This document shows positions 1 through 8,634 of a stretch of DNA of 26,261 nt, one piece after another. Location: the NCBI GenBank assembly GCA_905210055.1, contig CAJLVH010000009.1:1-26261 (forward strand), written 5' to 3'. The notes beneath the pieces are model-generated. The model had not been told where the DNA came from and searched no databases. It worked only from the letters and a program-made list of their open reading frames with translations. The stretch comes from an uncultured Enorma sp. (GTDB taxonomy: Bacteria; Actinomycetota; Coriobacteriia; Coriobacteriales; Coriobacteriaceae). Position numbers and translations under genes: made by a program. Positions within the stretch are counted from its first letter, which is position 1. Each line of letters starts with the position of its first letter.

Positions 1-735
1 GCCGCGGCAGCTGCGCACGGCGTCGGCGGCTGGGAGGATACCCATGCCTGCTTCGCGTTCCCCGCTCGGCGTGGGGAACAGTCCGAAGACCGCGGTGATG
101 CTTTTGCTGGGAATCATGAGGTTCGACGGCGCGAGTGTGATGCCGAGCGACCGCCGAGCATCGAGCGCGTCGAGGAGGCTCCGCTGCGCATCGAGCGGCA
201 AGTCGCCATAACCGCAGGAGAAGCGCCAGTTACCTGCAAGGCCGTATGCGGCGGCATCGTGCTTGAGCTTGCGATCGAGGGCTTCGGCCGCCTCTTCGAC
301 CAGTGCCGAGCACGCTGCATCGTAGAGCGTTGCATCAAGCGGCTGCTGACTGCTCAAGACCCGCAGGTGTCGCTCGCTTTCCATACCGAGCGTCACGGCG
401 AAGACGGCCGCCGCATGCGCGTCCTTGAGGTGCCGGTAGATATCGCGTCCGGTGAGCACGACCGTGGTGTCCGCAAGGCGGATGCAGGGGTTTCCGTCAT
501 CGTCTGCGCCCAGCGCTTCGATGCCGAAGAAGGCACCCGTGCCGCGAGGTGCAAGGTTTCGCCTTGCCTCCTCGATCGCCGCGTCGATGCGCTCGACAAG
601 TTCTGCTTCGAGCTCCTGACCGCTATACCCCAGGTACCGAAGTACTTCTGCGCGCTCAAGACGCAACGATCCTGCATCCGCGCGCCACGGACGCGGAGTG
701 CCGAGGGGAGGCGTCGCGCCCTCCTTCACAGCCAT
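1..735 (-). CDS. MetH-type reactivation (activation) domain protein, partial at the 3' end
   Basis: The reading frame opens at ATG 735 on the minus strand and runs off the window start, so only the first 245 residues are visible. The middle and end resemble the S-adenosylmethionine-binding activation domain of B12-dependent methionine synthase. Seen are RFSCGYGDLPLD (canonical RFSPGYGD, with Cys replacing Pro) and, further on, LAPSNLMIPSKSITAVFG, matching the family's LTPS..M.P.KS.TA..G. In full-length MetH this domain reductively remethylates the cobalamin cofactor; here it stands alone without the folate, homocysteine or cobalamin domains upstream. The start lies 2 nt after the metF stop, so the genes are probably translationally coupled, and a GAGG-like site lies in the metF end. 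The context supports a role in methionine synthesis with a split or separate methionine synthase, probably beyond the window. The family call is fairly sure; the partner is inferred. Confidence 0.85.
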   Translation of the reverse strand, partial: MAVKEGATPPLGTPRPWRADAGSLRLERAEVLRYLGYSGQELEAELVERIDAAIEEARRNLAPRGTGAFFGIEALGADDDGNPCIRLADTTVVLTGRDIYRHLKDAHAAAVFAVTLGMESERHLRVLSSQQPLDATLYDAACSALVEEAAEALDRKLKHDAAAYGLAGNWRFSCGYGDLPLDAQRSLLDALDARRSLGITLAPSNLMIPSKSITAVFGLFPTPSGEREAGMGILPAADAVRSCRG

Positions 736-737
736 GC

Positions 738-1610
738 TCACGAAAGCGCCTCCACGGCGGCGCGTGCCACGGACGGGCGGTTCATGGTGTAGACGTGGAG
801 TCCGTCGACACCGTGGTCGCGCAGGTCGATAAGTTGGCGGCAGGCATAGTCGATACCCGCACGTACCAGGCTCTCTGGATCGTCCTCGTATTTCGCGAGG
901 AGCTTGATGACGGGGGAGGGGAGCGACGCGCCGCACATGAAGACCATGCGGCTGATTTGCGTTCGGCTCATGAACGGCATGATGCCGCAGGTGATGGGCG
1001 CCGTGATGCCGGCTTTTTCGGCAAGGTCGAGGAAGCGGTAGCACACCTCGTTATCGAAGAAGAGCTGGGTCACAAAGAAGCTCGCGCCGGCGTCCTGCTT
1101 GAGCTTGAGGTGCGCCACGCTCGTGGCGAGATCGTCGCATTCGATGTGGCCTTCCGGGTAGGCGGCACCGCCCACGCAGAAGCCTGCCTCGACAAGCGCC
1201 GGGATGATCTCGCTGGCATAAGAGAAATCGCTTGGCGCGCCGTAAGCGGGGCTATCGGGCGTGGGGCGGTCCCCACGCAGGGCGAGCACGTTTTCCACGC
1301 CGGCGGTACGGTAGTCTTCGATGCGCTGCATGAGCTGTTCACGCGTGAGCGACATGCAGGTAAGGTGCGCCACGGAGCTTACGTTGAACTCCTCTTCAAT
1401 CATGTGCGCGATCGCCGCGGTCTGGCCGAAGTTCCCGCCGCCGCCCGCCGAGCAGGTCACGCTGATGAAATCGGGCGCGAGCTCGCAGAGGGCGCCAGCG
1501 GCCTCGCGGGCGCGGTCGAGCGTGAGCTCGCCCTTGGGCGGGAACATCTCGAACGAGACCGGCGTGCGTCCTGCGGTTTTCGCGTGGGCGAATATGTCGT
1601 CAATGCGCAT
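738..1610 (-). CDS. metF: 5,10-methylenetetrahydrofolate reductase
   Basis: This 290-residue protein has the length and order of a bacterial MetF TIM-barrel flavoprotein. It reduces methylene-THF to methyl-THF, the methyl donor for methionine synthesis, in the cytoplasm. Visible motifs are SFEMFPPKGE near residue 20 (containing the conserved catalytic Glu), SVTCSAGGGG near 50, VLALRGDRP near 110, AAYPEGH near 150, TQLFFD near 180 and CGIMPF near 210. The ATG at 1610 is preceded by a TGGAGGT ribosome site 7 nt upstream and by a promoter candidate at 1685-1713. The stop is 2 nt from the start of the MetH-activation-domain gene, forming a small methionine operon. It follows gltD in the same direction after a 284-bp gap, so it is probably a separate transcript. 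Confidence 0.96.
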   Translation of the reverse strand: MRIDDIFAHAKTAGRTPVSFEMFPPKGELTLDRAREAAGALCELAPDFISVTCSAGGGGNFGQTAAIAHMIEEEFNVSSVAHLTCMSLTREQLMQRIEDYRTAGVENVLALRGDRPTPDSPAYGAPSDFSYASEIIPALVEAGFCVGGAAYPEGHIECDDLATSVAHLKLKQDAGASFFVTQLFFDNEVCYRFLDLAEKAGITAPITCGIMPFMSRTQISRMVFMCGASLPSPVIKLLAKYEDDPESLVRAGIDYACRQLIDLRDHGVDGLHVYTMNRPSVARAAVEALS

Positions 1611-1684
1611 GACGTACCTCCAGGATATGTGCGAGCGCGAGCGGAACTGGTGCCGAGCGCTCGGTTCGGCAATCGTATCCTGTG

Positions 1685-1713
1685 ATGATACCGTGCGCAG
1701 GTCGACATGTCAG
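1685..1713 (-). promoter_or_regulatory. Candidate sigma-70-type promoter of metF
   Basis: Read on the minus strand, CTGACA (-35, 5 of 6 to consensus) and TATCAT (-10, 5 of 6) are separated by exactly 17 nt. Transcription would start near 1678, leaving a leader of about 70 nt before the metF ATG. The call rests on consensus and spacing only. Confidence 0.5.
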
Positions 1714-1744
1714 GCGTAGAGTCATCCCGTAACAAGGTGGCTTG

Positions 1745-1771
1745 TTTCCCGCTGGAAATCCGGGCAGGAAA
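1745..1771. repeat. Short hairpin upstream of metF sharing a motif with the gltB leader
   Basis: TTTCCCGC (1745-1752) and GCAGGAAA (1764-1771) form an 8-bp imperfect inverted repeat around an 11-nt loop. Most of it (1748-1770) matches a 22-nt stretch at 8124-8145 upstream of gltB with three differences. It lies about 35 bp beyond the -35 box of the metF promoter candidate and about 125 bp past the gltD stop. It could be an operator or a weak gltBD 3' hairpin; no T tract follows on either strand, which argues against an intrinsic terminator. Confidence 0.45.
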
Positions 1772-1894
1772 TTACGCGTACTCATTCAGGGTATCGGGAT
1801 CATACGCCTTTTCCTAGCCGTATTGTTCAGGGCGAGGCAGGTGGGGCGCCTCGTGTTCGCAGGACACCGACTGCTCGTTGCCATGCGGTTCGCG

Positions 1895-3412
1895 TCACCG
1901 CCCGAGCGCTTGGGCAACCTCGACGGCGCAGGCCATGGCATCTGCGATGGCGGAGACGACAAGCGAGGCACCGGTACGGGAATCACCGCAGGTGAAGATA
2001 GGTGTCGAAGATACTTCTGCTTCGCGCACCTCCCATTCGCCCTCTGCGGCGGCCCTCTCCGAAACGCAGCGATGCGAGCCCGCCAACGTGCGCGGCAGCG
2101 GTCTGCCGTCACCCATCGCGGGGAACGAGGCGCCAAATGCATCGAACACTGCGCGCTCTGCGCCGGTAAACCCGCAGGCGATGAGTACGAGCTGTGCGGG
2201 AAGCACGCGTTCCGTTTCCTCGAGGCGCATCGGCGCGCCCGTTTCCCATGAGACGTCCGCCACGCGCACACCGCTCACTGCGTCCGACGTGTCGGTCTCG
2301 AACGCAACGGTGTCACAGCTCCAGGAACGCATCTCCTCGCCCATGAGCGCGATCGCTTCCTGCTGGCCGTAATCGGTCTTTTTGATGTTCGGCCATTCCG
2401 GCCAGGGGTTGCCGGGCCGTCGCTCAACGGGAGGCTCGGGGAGTACTTCGAGCTGCCGAACGCTTCGCGCTCCTTGGCGCACTGCGGTGGCAAGGCAGTC
2501 GTTGCCCGTGTCGCCACCGCCGATAACCACCACGTCTCGGCCGTTGGCGGAGATGCGCGGCTCGCGGCCATCGAGGAGCGCCTCCGTCTCTTCTGCCAGG
2601 TAATCAACCGCGAGTGCGACGCCCGCGGCATCTGCACGGGGAACGTCGAGTGTCCGCGCCTCCCGCGCGCCGCAGGCGAGCACCACCGCGTCCGCCTCGC
2701 AGGTAAGCGATTTCGCCACCGCCGGGTCGCTCGCATCGACACCGAGCCTGAACTCGATACCGAGTTCCTGCATAAGCGCAACGCGCCGCTCGACCACGGA
2801 TTTCTCGAGTTTCATGTTGGGGATGCCGTAGGTGAGCAGACCTCCCGCGCGGTCATCGCGCTCGACGACCGTTACGCGGTGGCCACGGCGCGCGAGTTCC
2901 CAGGCGCAGGCGAGGCCGGCTGGGCCAGAGCCTATCCCCGCGACATGCGGCGCGTCTGCCGCGGCGAGCGCGAAGCGCGCGGGTCCGCCGTGTGCCCACT
3001 CCCAGTCCGAGATGGCGCGTTCCGTGTCATGGATCGCGGTGGGTTCGCCTTCGACGGAGCCCAAGTTGCACGCGGCTTCGCACAGCGCCGGGCACACGCG
3101 GCTCGTGAATTCGGGCAGCGGGCTCGTGAGCGCGAGCCTGGATGCCGCCTCGCGCATGCGTCCGCGCCAGACGAGGTCGTTCCACTCGGGGATGAGATTA
3201 TGCAGCGGGCAGCCACTCGGGTGTGCGTTTCCAAACGAGATTCCCGCCTGGCAGAATGCTACGCCGCACATCATGCAGCGGCTCGCCTGCTCGCGCCGTG
3301 CGTCTGCGTCGAGTTCGATATACAGCGGATCGAAGTCCCGCGTGCGCTCGGCGACCGACCGAAGCTTATGGGTTGCGCGTCCGATTTCCAAAAACGCTCC
3401 CGGCCTTCCCAT
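1895..3412 (-). CDS. gltD: Glutamate synthase (NADPH) small subunit
   Basis: This 505-residue protein is the beta subunit of GOGAT, which passes electrons from NADPH through FAD and iron-sulfur centres to the large subunit. The N-terminal cysteine region is intact: C46, C49, C54 and C68, then C107, C111 and C115 (CPALCEAACNLG). An FAD-binding glycine motif, GIGSGPAGLA, lies at about 159-168, and a second nucleotide-binding motif, VVVIGGGDTGNDC, near 295 should bind NADPH. The C-terminal GDSRTGASLVVSAI is the usual FAD-contacting end. The ATG at 3412 lies 2 nt after the gltB stop and has a GGGAG ribosome site inside the gltB end, so the two subunits are co-translated. Confidence 0.96.
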   Translation of the reverse strand: MGRPGAFLEIGRATHKLRSVAERTRDFDPLYIELDADARREQASRCMMCGVAFCQAGISFGNAHPSGCPLHNLIPEWNDLVWRGRMREAASRLALTSPLPEFTSRVCPALCEAACNLGSVEGEPTAIHDTERAISDWEWAHGGPARFALAAADAPHVAGIGSGPAGLACAWELARRGHRVTVVERDDRAGGLLTYGIPNMKLEKSVVERRVALMQELGIEFRLGVDASDPAVAKSLTCEADAVVLACGAREARTLDVPRADAAGVALAVDYLAEETEALLDGREPRISANGRDVVVIGGGDTGNDCLATAVRQGARSVRQLEVLPEPPVERRPGNPWPEWPNIKKTDYGQQEAIALMGEEMRSWSCDTVAFETDTSDAVSGVRVADVSWETGAPMRLEETERVLPAQLVLIACGFTGAERAVFDAFGASFPAMGDGRPLPRTLAGSHRCVSERAAAEGEWEVREAEVSSTPIFTCGDSRTGASLVVSAIADAMACAVEVAQALGR

Positions 3413-3414
3413 CG

Positions 3415-6400
3415 TTATCGCGCTCCCTTCGCGCCTGCGCCGACCGTAGTGCCTGCGCCCTTGCCCGTTGCTTGTTCGAACGCCCGCTCAAGCGCCTGTT
3501 CATGCGTGAACCCGGCGCGCTCGGTCTCTTCGATCACCGCTTGCATGCGCTCGTATGCCTCGGGCACCACTTTCACGAAGTGCTTCGCGATGTCGTCGAA
3601 ACGGTAGAGCATCTTGATGCCGCGTGGGCTCTGCGTAGCGCGAGCGTGCTCTTCGATGAGGCGGCGAATCTGCGCAAACTCGCGATCCGTGGGACGTCTG
3701 AGCTCGACGGAGTCTCCGTTCACACGGCGCGCGAGCGTACCGAACTCGTCGTATACATACGCGACGCCGCCTGTCATGCCGGCGGCGAAGTTCGCCCCCA
3801 CCTCGCCGAGCACGAGCACGCAGCCGCCGGTCATATACTCGCAGCCGCAGGTGCCCACGCCCTCCACGACGAGCGTCGCGCCGGAATTGCGCACGGCGAA
3901 CCGTTGTCCGGCAAGACCGTTCACATAGCCTTTTCCGCTTGTCGCGCCGAAGAAGGCGACGTTGCCCACCACGATGTTCTCGTCGAACTTGAAGCTTGCC
4001 GACGCGGGCGGGCGCACGGAAAGCGTGCCGCCCGAAAGCCCCTTGCCGAAGTAGTCGTTCGCGTCGCCCGCGACATTCAGCTGGATGCCGCGCGGTAGGA
4101 ACGCGCCGAAGCTCTGCCCGGCGGATCCGTCGCAGTCGATGATGATGGAGCCATCGGGCAAGCCATCGGGATGGTGTGCGGTCACGGCATGGCCGAGCAT
4201 CGTGCCCACGCAGCGATCGACGTTATCGATGTCCACATGGAAACGGGCGCGGGTGAGCGTGCGCCGCGCCTCGCGGGTGAGGGGGATGAAGAGCGCGGCA
4301 TCGAGTGTGCGTTCGAGTTCGACGTCTGCCGCCATGCGGGGCAGATAGTGCCGTTCGTCCGCCCCGTCGATATGGGCGCCGAATTCGCAGGTGCTTGGCG
4401 CGAGCACGGGTGCAAGGTCGATACGTCCCGCCTTCCAGCTCGCAGGCGTCTCGACCTGCCGCAGGTATTCGGGGTGCCCCACCATCTCTTCCACGGTGCG
4501 GAAGCCCAGGCGTGCCATGACGCGTCGCAGTTGTTCTGCCACGAAGAGCATGAAGCGTTCAACATGCTCGGGCTTGCCGACGAAGTGCCCGCGCAGGCGG
4601 CAGTTCTGCGTGGCGATGCCCGCAGGGCAGGTGTCTTGGTGGCAATCGCGCTGCATGAGGCAGCCCATTGCGATGAGCGGCATCGTGGCGAAGCCGAATT
4701 CCTCGGCACCAAGAAGGCATGCGACTGCGACATCTGTGCCGTCCATGAGCTTGCCGTCGGCCTCGAGCACCACGCGTGAGCGCAGGCCGTTTCTCACGAG
4801 CGTCTGCTGCGTCTCTGCCAGACCAAGCTCCAAGGGCAACCCGGCGTGCCAGATCGAGTCGCGCGGCGCCGCGCCGGACCCGCCGTTGTGGCCGGAGATG
4901 AGGATCTTGTTTGCCGCCCCCTTAGCCACGCCGGTCGCGATGGTACCCACGCCCGCCTCGGAGACGAGCTTCACGCTCACGCGCGCTCCAGGGTTCGCGC
5001 ACTTGAGATCGTAGATGAGCTCCGCCAAATCCTCGATGGAGTAGATGTCGTGATGTGGCGGCGGCGAGATGAGCCCGATGCCCGGGGTGGAGTGGCGGAC
5101 CTCGGCGACCCAAGGGTAGACCTTCTTACCGGGCAGGTGGCCGCCTTCGCCGGGCTTCGCACCCTGCGCCATCTTGATCTGGATCTCGGTCGCGGAGGCA
5201 AGATAGCGGCTCGTCACGCCGAAGCGCCCGCTCGCAACCTGTTTGATCGCGGAATTCACCGAGTCGCCGTTTGCAAGCGGCGTCTCGCGCCGCGGATCCT
5301 CGCCGCCCTCGCCGGAATTCGACCGCCCCTGCAGGCGGTTCATGGCGATCGCCATGCACTCGTGCGCTTCCTTCGAGATGGAGCCGAAGCTCATCGCGCC
5401 GGTGTTGAAGCGCGTGACGATGCTGCGCGCGTCTTCGACCTCCTCAAGCGGGATGGGCGTGGCACGATCGCTATCGAAATCGAGGAGGTCGCGCAGGCGG
5501 ACGGCGCGCCCTTCGCGGCGAATGTGCTCGCTGTAGGCGAGGAAGTCGTCGAAGCTATCGGTGCGCACGGAGCGTTGGAGCAGGTAGATAGCTTGAGGAT
5601 CGATGAGATGCTCCTCACCGCCCTGCGGCCGCCACTTCGTGAGGCCAAGGCTCGGCAGCTCGCTAGGCGCAGGCGAGTGCTGCCAAGCGCAGGCGGCATC
5701 GAATCGCTCGTTGAGCTCGCGTTCAATATCGCGCACGTCGAGACCGCCCACGCGCGAGACCGTGCCGGTGAAGTACCGATCCACGAATACGGGCGCGAGC
5801 CCCACCGCCTCGAAGATCTGGGCGGAATGGTAGCTCTGAGCGGTAGAGATGCCCATCTTCGACATGATGGAGACCATGCCGGCAACGAGCGCCCGGTTGT
5901 AGTTTGCAATTCCCTCGGCGGCGGTGAGCGCATCGCCATCCTTGCCGGTAAGGCGTGCGTTCGAGGCAAGCTCCTCGATAGCTCGGTGCGCGGTGGAGGG
6001 GAAGATGCCGCTCGCCGAATATGCCACGAGTGCGGAGACGTCGTGCGCGCTCACGGCGTCCCCCGCATCGACGATGAGGTCGGCGAACGTGCGCAGGCCA
6101 ACGTTCATGAGGTGGTTATGCACCGCTCCCACGGCGAGAAGCGAGGGGATGGGTACTTCGCCTTCGCCGGCGCGGTTTGAAAGCGCGATGATGTTCGCTC
6201 CGTCGCGCACCGCCTCTTCGACCGCGTGTACGAGCGCATCGAGCGCGCGCTCGAGGCCATCGGTGTCGGTGCGCGGGTAGGCGGCGTTGAAGCGGCGCGT
6301 CTTGAAGCCGGTGCGGTCAACGTCGCAGATGGCTCGGAACTCCTGCTCGGTGAGCACGGGCGTCTCGAGGCGGATGAGCCGGCACGCGCCGCGGGAGTCT

Positions 6401-8073
6401 TCGAGCAGGTTGCCGTGATTACCAAGATAGAGAATCGTCGATGTGACCATGCGCTCGCGCAGCGCGTCGATGGGTGGGTTTGTGACCTGCGCGAAGAGCT
6501 GATAGAAGTAGTCGAAGAACGACCGTGGTTTGGCGGAGAAGCAGGCGAGCGGGGCGTCGATGCCCATCGAGGCGAGCGGTGTGGAGCCGGTTTGCGCCAT
6601 GGGCGCGATCACCTCGTCCACATCGTCCCAGGTAAGGCCGAGTTTCATAGCGTCCTGGGTGAAGGGCGCCGCCGCGTCCGTTTCGGAGGGTGCGCTTCCG
6701 GCAGGACTTTGAGCATCTTGCTGTGCGAGGTCGGCCAGCGTGAGCGTCTCGTCTGCAATCCACGCTTCGAAGGGTTTGAGCTTCGCAAACGAGCGGCGGA
6801 TCTCCTCATTTTTGCGAATGTGCCCGGCAGCGAGGTCGATCTCGATCATCTCACCCGGACCCAGGCAGCCGCATTCGAGCACGTTAGCCGGATCGACCTC
6901 GATGGTGCCGACCTCGCTCGAAAGCAGGAAGCGGTCGTCGCGGGTCACGTAGTAGCGCGCGGGGCGCAGACCGTTGCGGTCGAGCGCTGCGCCGAGCGTG
7001 CGCCCATCGGTGAACGCGATCGCCGCCGGCCCGTCCCACGGCTCCATGAGCATAGACTGGTACGCGTCGTAGGCGCGCCGTTCGCTCGACAGCTCTTCGT
7101 TGAGATCCCACGGCTCGGGGATGAGGAGCGAGACCGTTCGCGTCATGCTGCGTCCGTTCATCACGAGGAACTCGAATACGTTATCGAGGATGGCGGAATC
7201 CGACCCCTCTCGGTTGATGATGGGCAGCACGCGCTCAAGGTCGTGCTGGAACACGGGGGAGTACAGGTTGGGCTCGCGCGCACGGATCCAGTTCACGTTG
7301 CCCTTCAGGGTGTTGATCTCGCCGTTGTGGATGAGGTAACGGTTGGGATGCGCGCGCTCCCAACTGGGGGTCGTATTCGTGGAGTAGCGCGAGTGCACGA
7401 GCGCCACGGCGGTCTTCACGGCGGCGTCGGCGAGGTCGGGGTAGAAGCCGCGCATCTGCGTGGCGACGAGCATGCCCTTGTAGACGATCGTGCGCGCGCT
7501 CATGCTGCATATATAGAAGATCTTGCCGTCGAGCGCATGCTCGGCATCGGCTCGTTTCTCGATGGTACGGCGGCACAGGTAGAGACGGCGTTCGAAGTCA
7601 TCGCCGGCATCGACATCACTCGGCCGCTTTAAAAACGCCTGCAGGATGGTAGGCATGCAGGCGCGTGCCGTCGTTCCCAGGTCATGAGGGTCGGTTGGCA
7701 CGGCGCGCCAGAAGAGCACGGGCACGCCCGCCTCGGCGCAGCCATCCTCGAAGACGCGGCGCGCATCGGCCACGCCGTGGTCATCACGAGGGAAGAAAAG
7801 CATGGCCACGCCATAATCGCCCTCGTCGGGCAAAAGATGGCCGCAACGTTGCGCTTCCTTGCGGAAGAAGTGGTGCGGTACCTGGAAGAGGATGCCCGCG
7901 CCGTCGCCGGTGTTGCGTTCGAGCCCCTTGCCGCCGCGATGCTCGAGGTTCACGAGGACGGAGAGGGCATCGTCGAGAATCTGGTGGCTGCGCGTGCCGT
8001 CGATGGCGGCGAGCGCACCGATTCCGCAGGCGTCGTGCTCGAACTCCGAGCGGTACAGCGTGGGTTGGCTCAT
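3415..8073 (-). CDS. gltB: Glutamate synthase (NADPH) large subunit
   Basis: The 1552-residue alpha subunit of GOGAT makes two glutamates from glutamine and 2-oxoglutarate. I chose ATG 8073, not the longer open frame to 8181, because AGAAGGAG lies 5 nt upstream and the protein then begins MSQPTLYRSEFEHDACG. This places the class II amidotransferase nucleophile at Cys16 after a short propeptide. The glutamine amidotransferase domain covers about residues 16-430. The FMN-binding synthase domain follows, with HNGGSGAAPRDSIWHAGLP near 1065. The 3Fe-4S cysteines lie in CLMQRDCHQDTCPAG near 1140. The C-terminal glycine-rich beta-helix spans about 1280-1520 (for example GKGYVNGLAGQRF). All expected parts are present and the length is normal. 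It forms an operon with gltD and diverges from the glutamine synthetase gene. Confidence 0.97.
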   Translation of the reverse strand: MSQPTLYRSEFEHDACGIGALAAIDGTRSHQILDDALSVLVNLEHRGGKGLERNTGDGAGILFQVPHHFFRKEAQRCGHLLPDEGDYGVAMLFFPRDDHGVADARRVFEDGCAEAGVPVLFWRAVPTDPHDLGTTARACMPTILQAFLKRPSDVDAGDDFERRLYLCRRTIEKRADAEHALDGKIFYICSMSARTIVYKGMLVATQMRGFYPDLADAAVKTAVALVHSRYSTNTTPSWERAHPNRYLIHNGEINTLKGNVNWIRAREPNLYSPVFQHDLERVLPIINREGSDSAILDNVFEFLVMNGRSMTRTVSLLIPEPWDLNEELSSERRAYDAYQSMLMEPWDGPAAIAFTDGRTLGAALDRNGLRPARYYVTRDDRFLLSSEVGTIEVDPANVLECGCLGPGEMIEIDLAAGHIRKNEEIRRSFAKLKPFEAWIADETLTLADLAQQDAQSPAGSAPSETDAAAPFTQDAMKLGLTWDDVDEVIAPMAQTGSTPLASMGIDAPLACFSAKPRSFFDYFYQLFAQVTNPPIDALRERMVTSTILYLGNHGNLLEDSRGACRLIRLETPVLTEQEFRAICDVDRTGFKTRRFNAAYPRTDTDGLERALDALVHAVEEAVRDGANIIALSNRAGEGEVPIPSLLAVGAVHNHLMNVGLRTFADLIVDAGDAVSAHDVSALVAYSASGIFPSTAHRAIEELASNARLTGKDGDALTAAEGIANYNRALVAGMVSIMSKMGISTAQSYHSAQIFEAVGLAPVFVDRYFTGTVSRVGGLDVRDIERELNERFDAACAWQHSPAPSELPSLGLTKWRPQGGEEHLIDPQAIYLLQRSVRTDSFDDFLAYSEHIRREGRAVRLRDLLDFDSDRATPIPLEEVEDARSIVTRFNTGAMSFGSISKEAHECMAIAMNRLQGRSNSGEGGEDPRRETPLANGDSVNSAIKQVASGRFGVTSRYLASATEIQIKMAQGAKPGEGGHLPGKKVYPWVAEVRHSTPGIGLISPPPHHDIYSIEDLAELIYDLKCANPGARVSVKLVSEAGVGTIATGVAKGAANKILISGHNGGSGAAPRDSIWHAGLPLELGLAETQQTLVRNGLRSRVVLEADGKLMDGTDVAVACLLGAEEFGFATMPLIAMGCLMQRDCHQDTCPAGIATQNCRLRGHFVGKPEHVERFMLFVAEQLRRVMARLGFRTVEEMVGHPEYLRQVETPASWKAGRIDLAPVLAPSTCEFGAHIDGADERHYLPRMAADVELERTLDAALFIPLTREARRTLTRARFHVDIDNVDRCVGTMLGHAVTAHHPDGLPDGSIIIDCDGSAGQSFGAFLPRGIQLNVAGDANDYFGKGLSGGTLSVRPPASASFKFDENIVVGNVAFFGATSGKGYVNGLAGQRFAVRNSGATLVVEGVGTCGCEYMTGGCVLVLGEVGANFAAGMTGGVAYVYDEFGTLARRVNGDSVELRRPTDREFAQIRRLIEEHARATQSPRGIKMLYRFDDIAKHFVKVVPEAYERMQAVIEETERAGFTHEQALERAFEQATGKGAGTTVGAGAKGAR

Positions 8074-8634
8074 GGTGACTCCTTCTGAGCATATGGATGG
8101 GGGCGAGCTGTTCCGTTCGCCGCCCCGTTGAAATCCGAGCAGGAACTGGCATGTGATCGCCTCGAATGAAGAAAAACCCATGCCAGTTCCCGCCTGGATT
8201 CGTTCGAAGAACGTGGACAGGATGCCGACGCAGGCCAGTCGAGATGCCGCGGCGCCCGGATTGGGGCGCTAAGGCGAGCGCTGGTGAGCGGCAGGCGCCG
8301 CCATCGTAGGCGCGCCACGTTGCCGTGGGTTTGCAGGCACGTTTCGATTGGATTACGTTTTCGACAACATATGACGACGCTCGCTCGACGCGTTCGCTGT
8401 GCCGCAAGGAAATTTGCTTGGTAGCGGGGGATTTGCTGCCTCGCTCGCGTGGTTTTCGCGAATTGCCACCTCTCGCAGGCGCGCATTTCGTCGCGTTGCG
8501 GTACCCTCGAAGATGTTTTTCAGCAGTAACTCGCGCTTAACGACCTCGCAACACAAGACGGCTAACCTGCTTGGTGTTCGCGGACCAGAACCGAACCGAC
8601 GCATCGATACGCGTCAAGCGAAGGGAGCGTAAGC
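8074..8634. other. Divergent gltB / glutamine synthetase intergenic region
   Basis: This 561-bp gap holds no gene I can support. It contains the large inverted repeat at 8132-8200 and, nearer the centre, a small GC hairpin at 8252-8269 (GCGCCC, loop, GGGCGC). A GTAAC-N6-TTAAC arrangement lies at 8526-8541. No convincing -35/-10 pair was found for either gene. Its length is unusual next to the few-nucleotide gaps elsewhere and suggests regulation of both nitrogen genes from here. Confidence 0.6.
8132..8200 (-). promoter_or_regulatory. Large inverted repeat in the gltB upstream/leader region
   Basis: Two 22-nt arms, 8132-8153 and 8179-8200, are inverted with 19 of 22 matches around a 25-nt spacer; the core is CATGCCAGTTCC. 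In a transcript made in the gltB direction, two of the three mismatches become G-U pairs, giving 21 of 22 pairs. On the plus-strand RNA they would be C-A mismatches. This favours an RNA hairpin in the gltB leader, ending about 60 nt before the start codon, over a pure DNA operator. There is no T tract, so it is not a classic terminator. Confidence 0.55.

Noticed and set aside
393..677. A minus-strand frame inside the MetH activation-domain gene
   Set aside because: It is out of frame with the homologous protein that starts at 735 and runs off the window.
8074..8181. A 36-residue N-terminal extension of GltB
   Set aside because: GOGAT needs its nucleophilic Cys close to the N-terminus, and AGAAGGAG is placed correctly for ATG 8073; the extension would also overlap the large hairpin.
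8526..8541. A GTAAC-N6-TTAAC pattern upstream of glnN, resembling an actinobacterial GlnR box
   Set aside because: The match to the published half-sites is partial and such short patterns occur by chance; no GlnR gene is in view.
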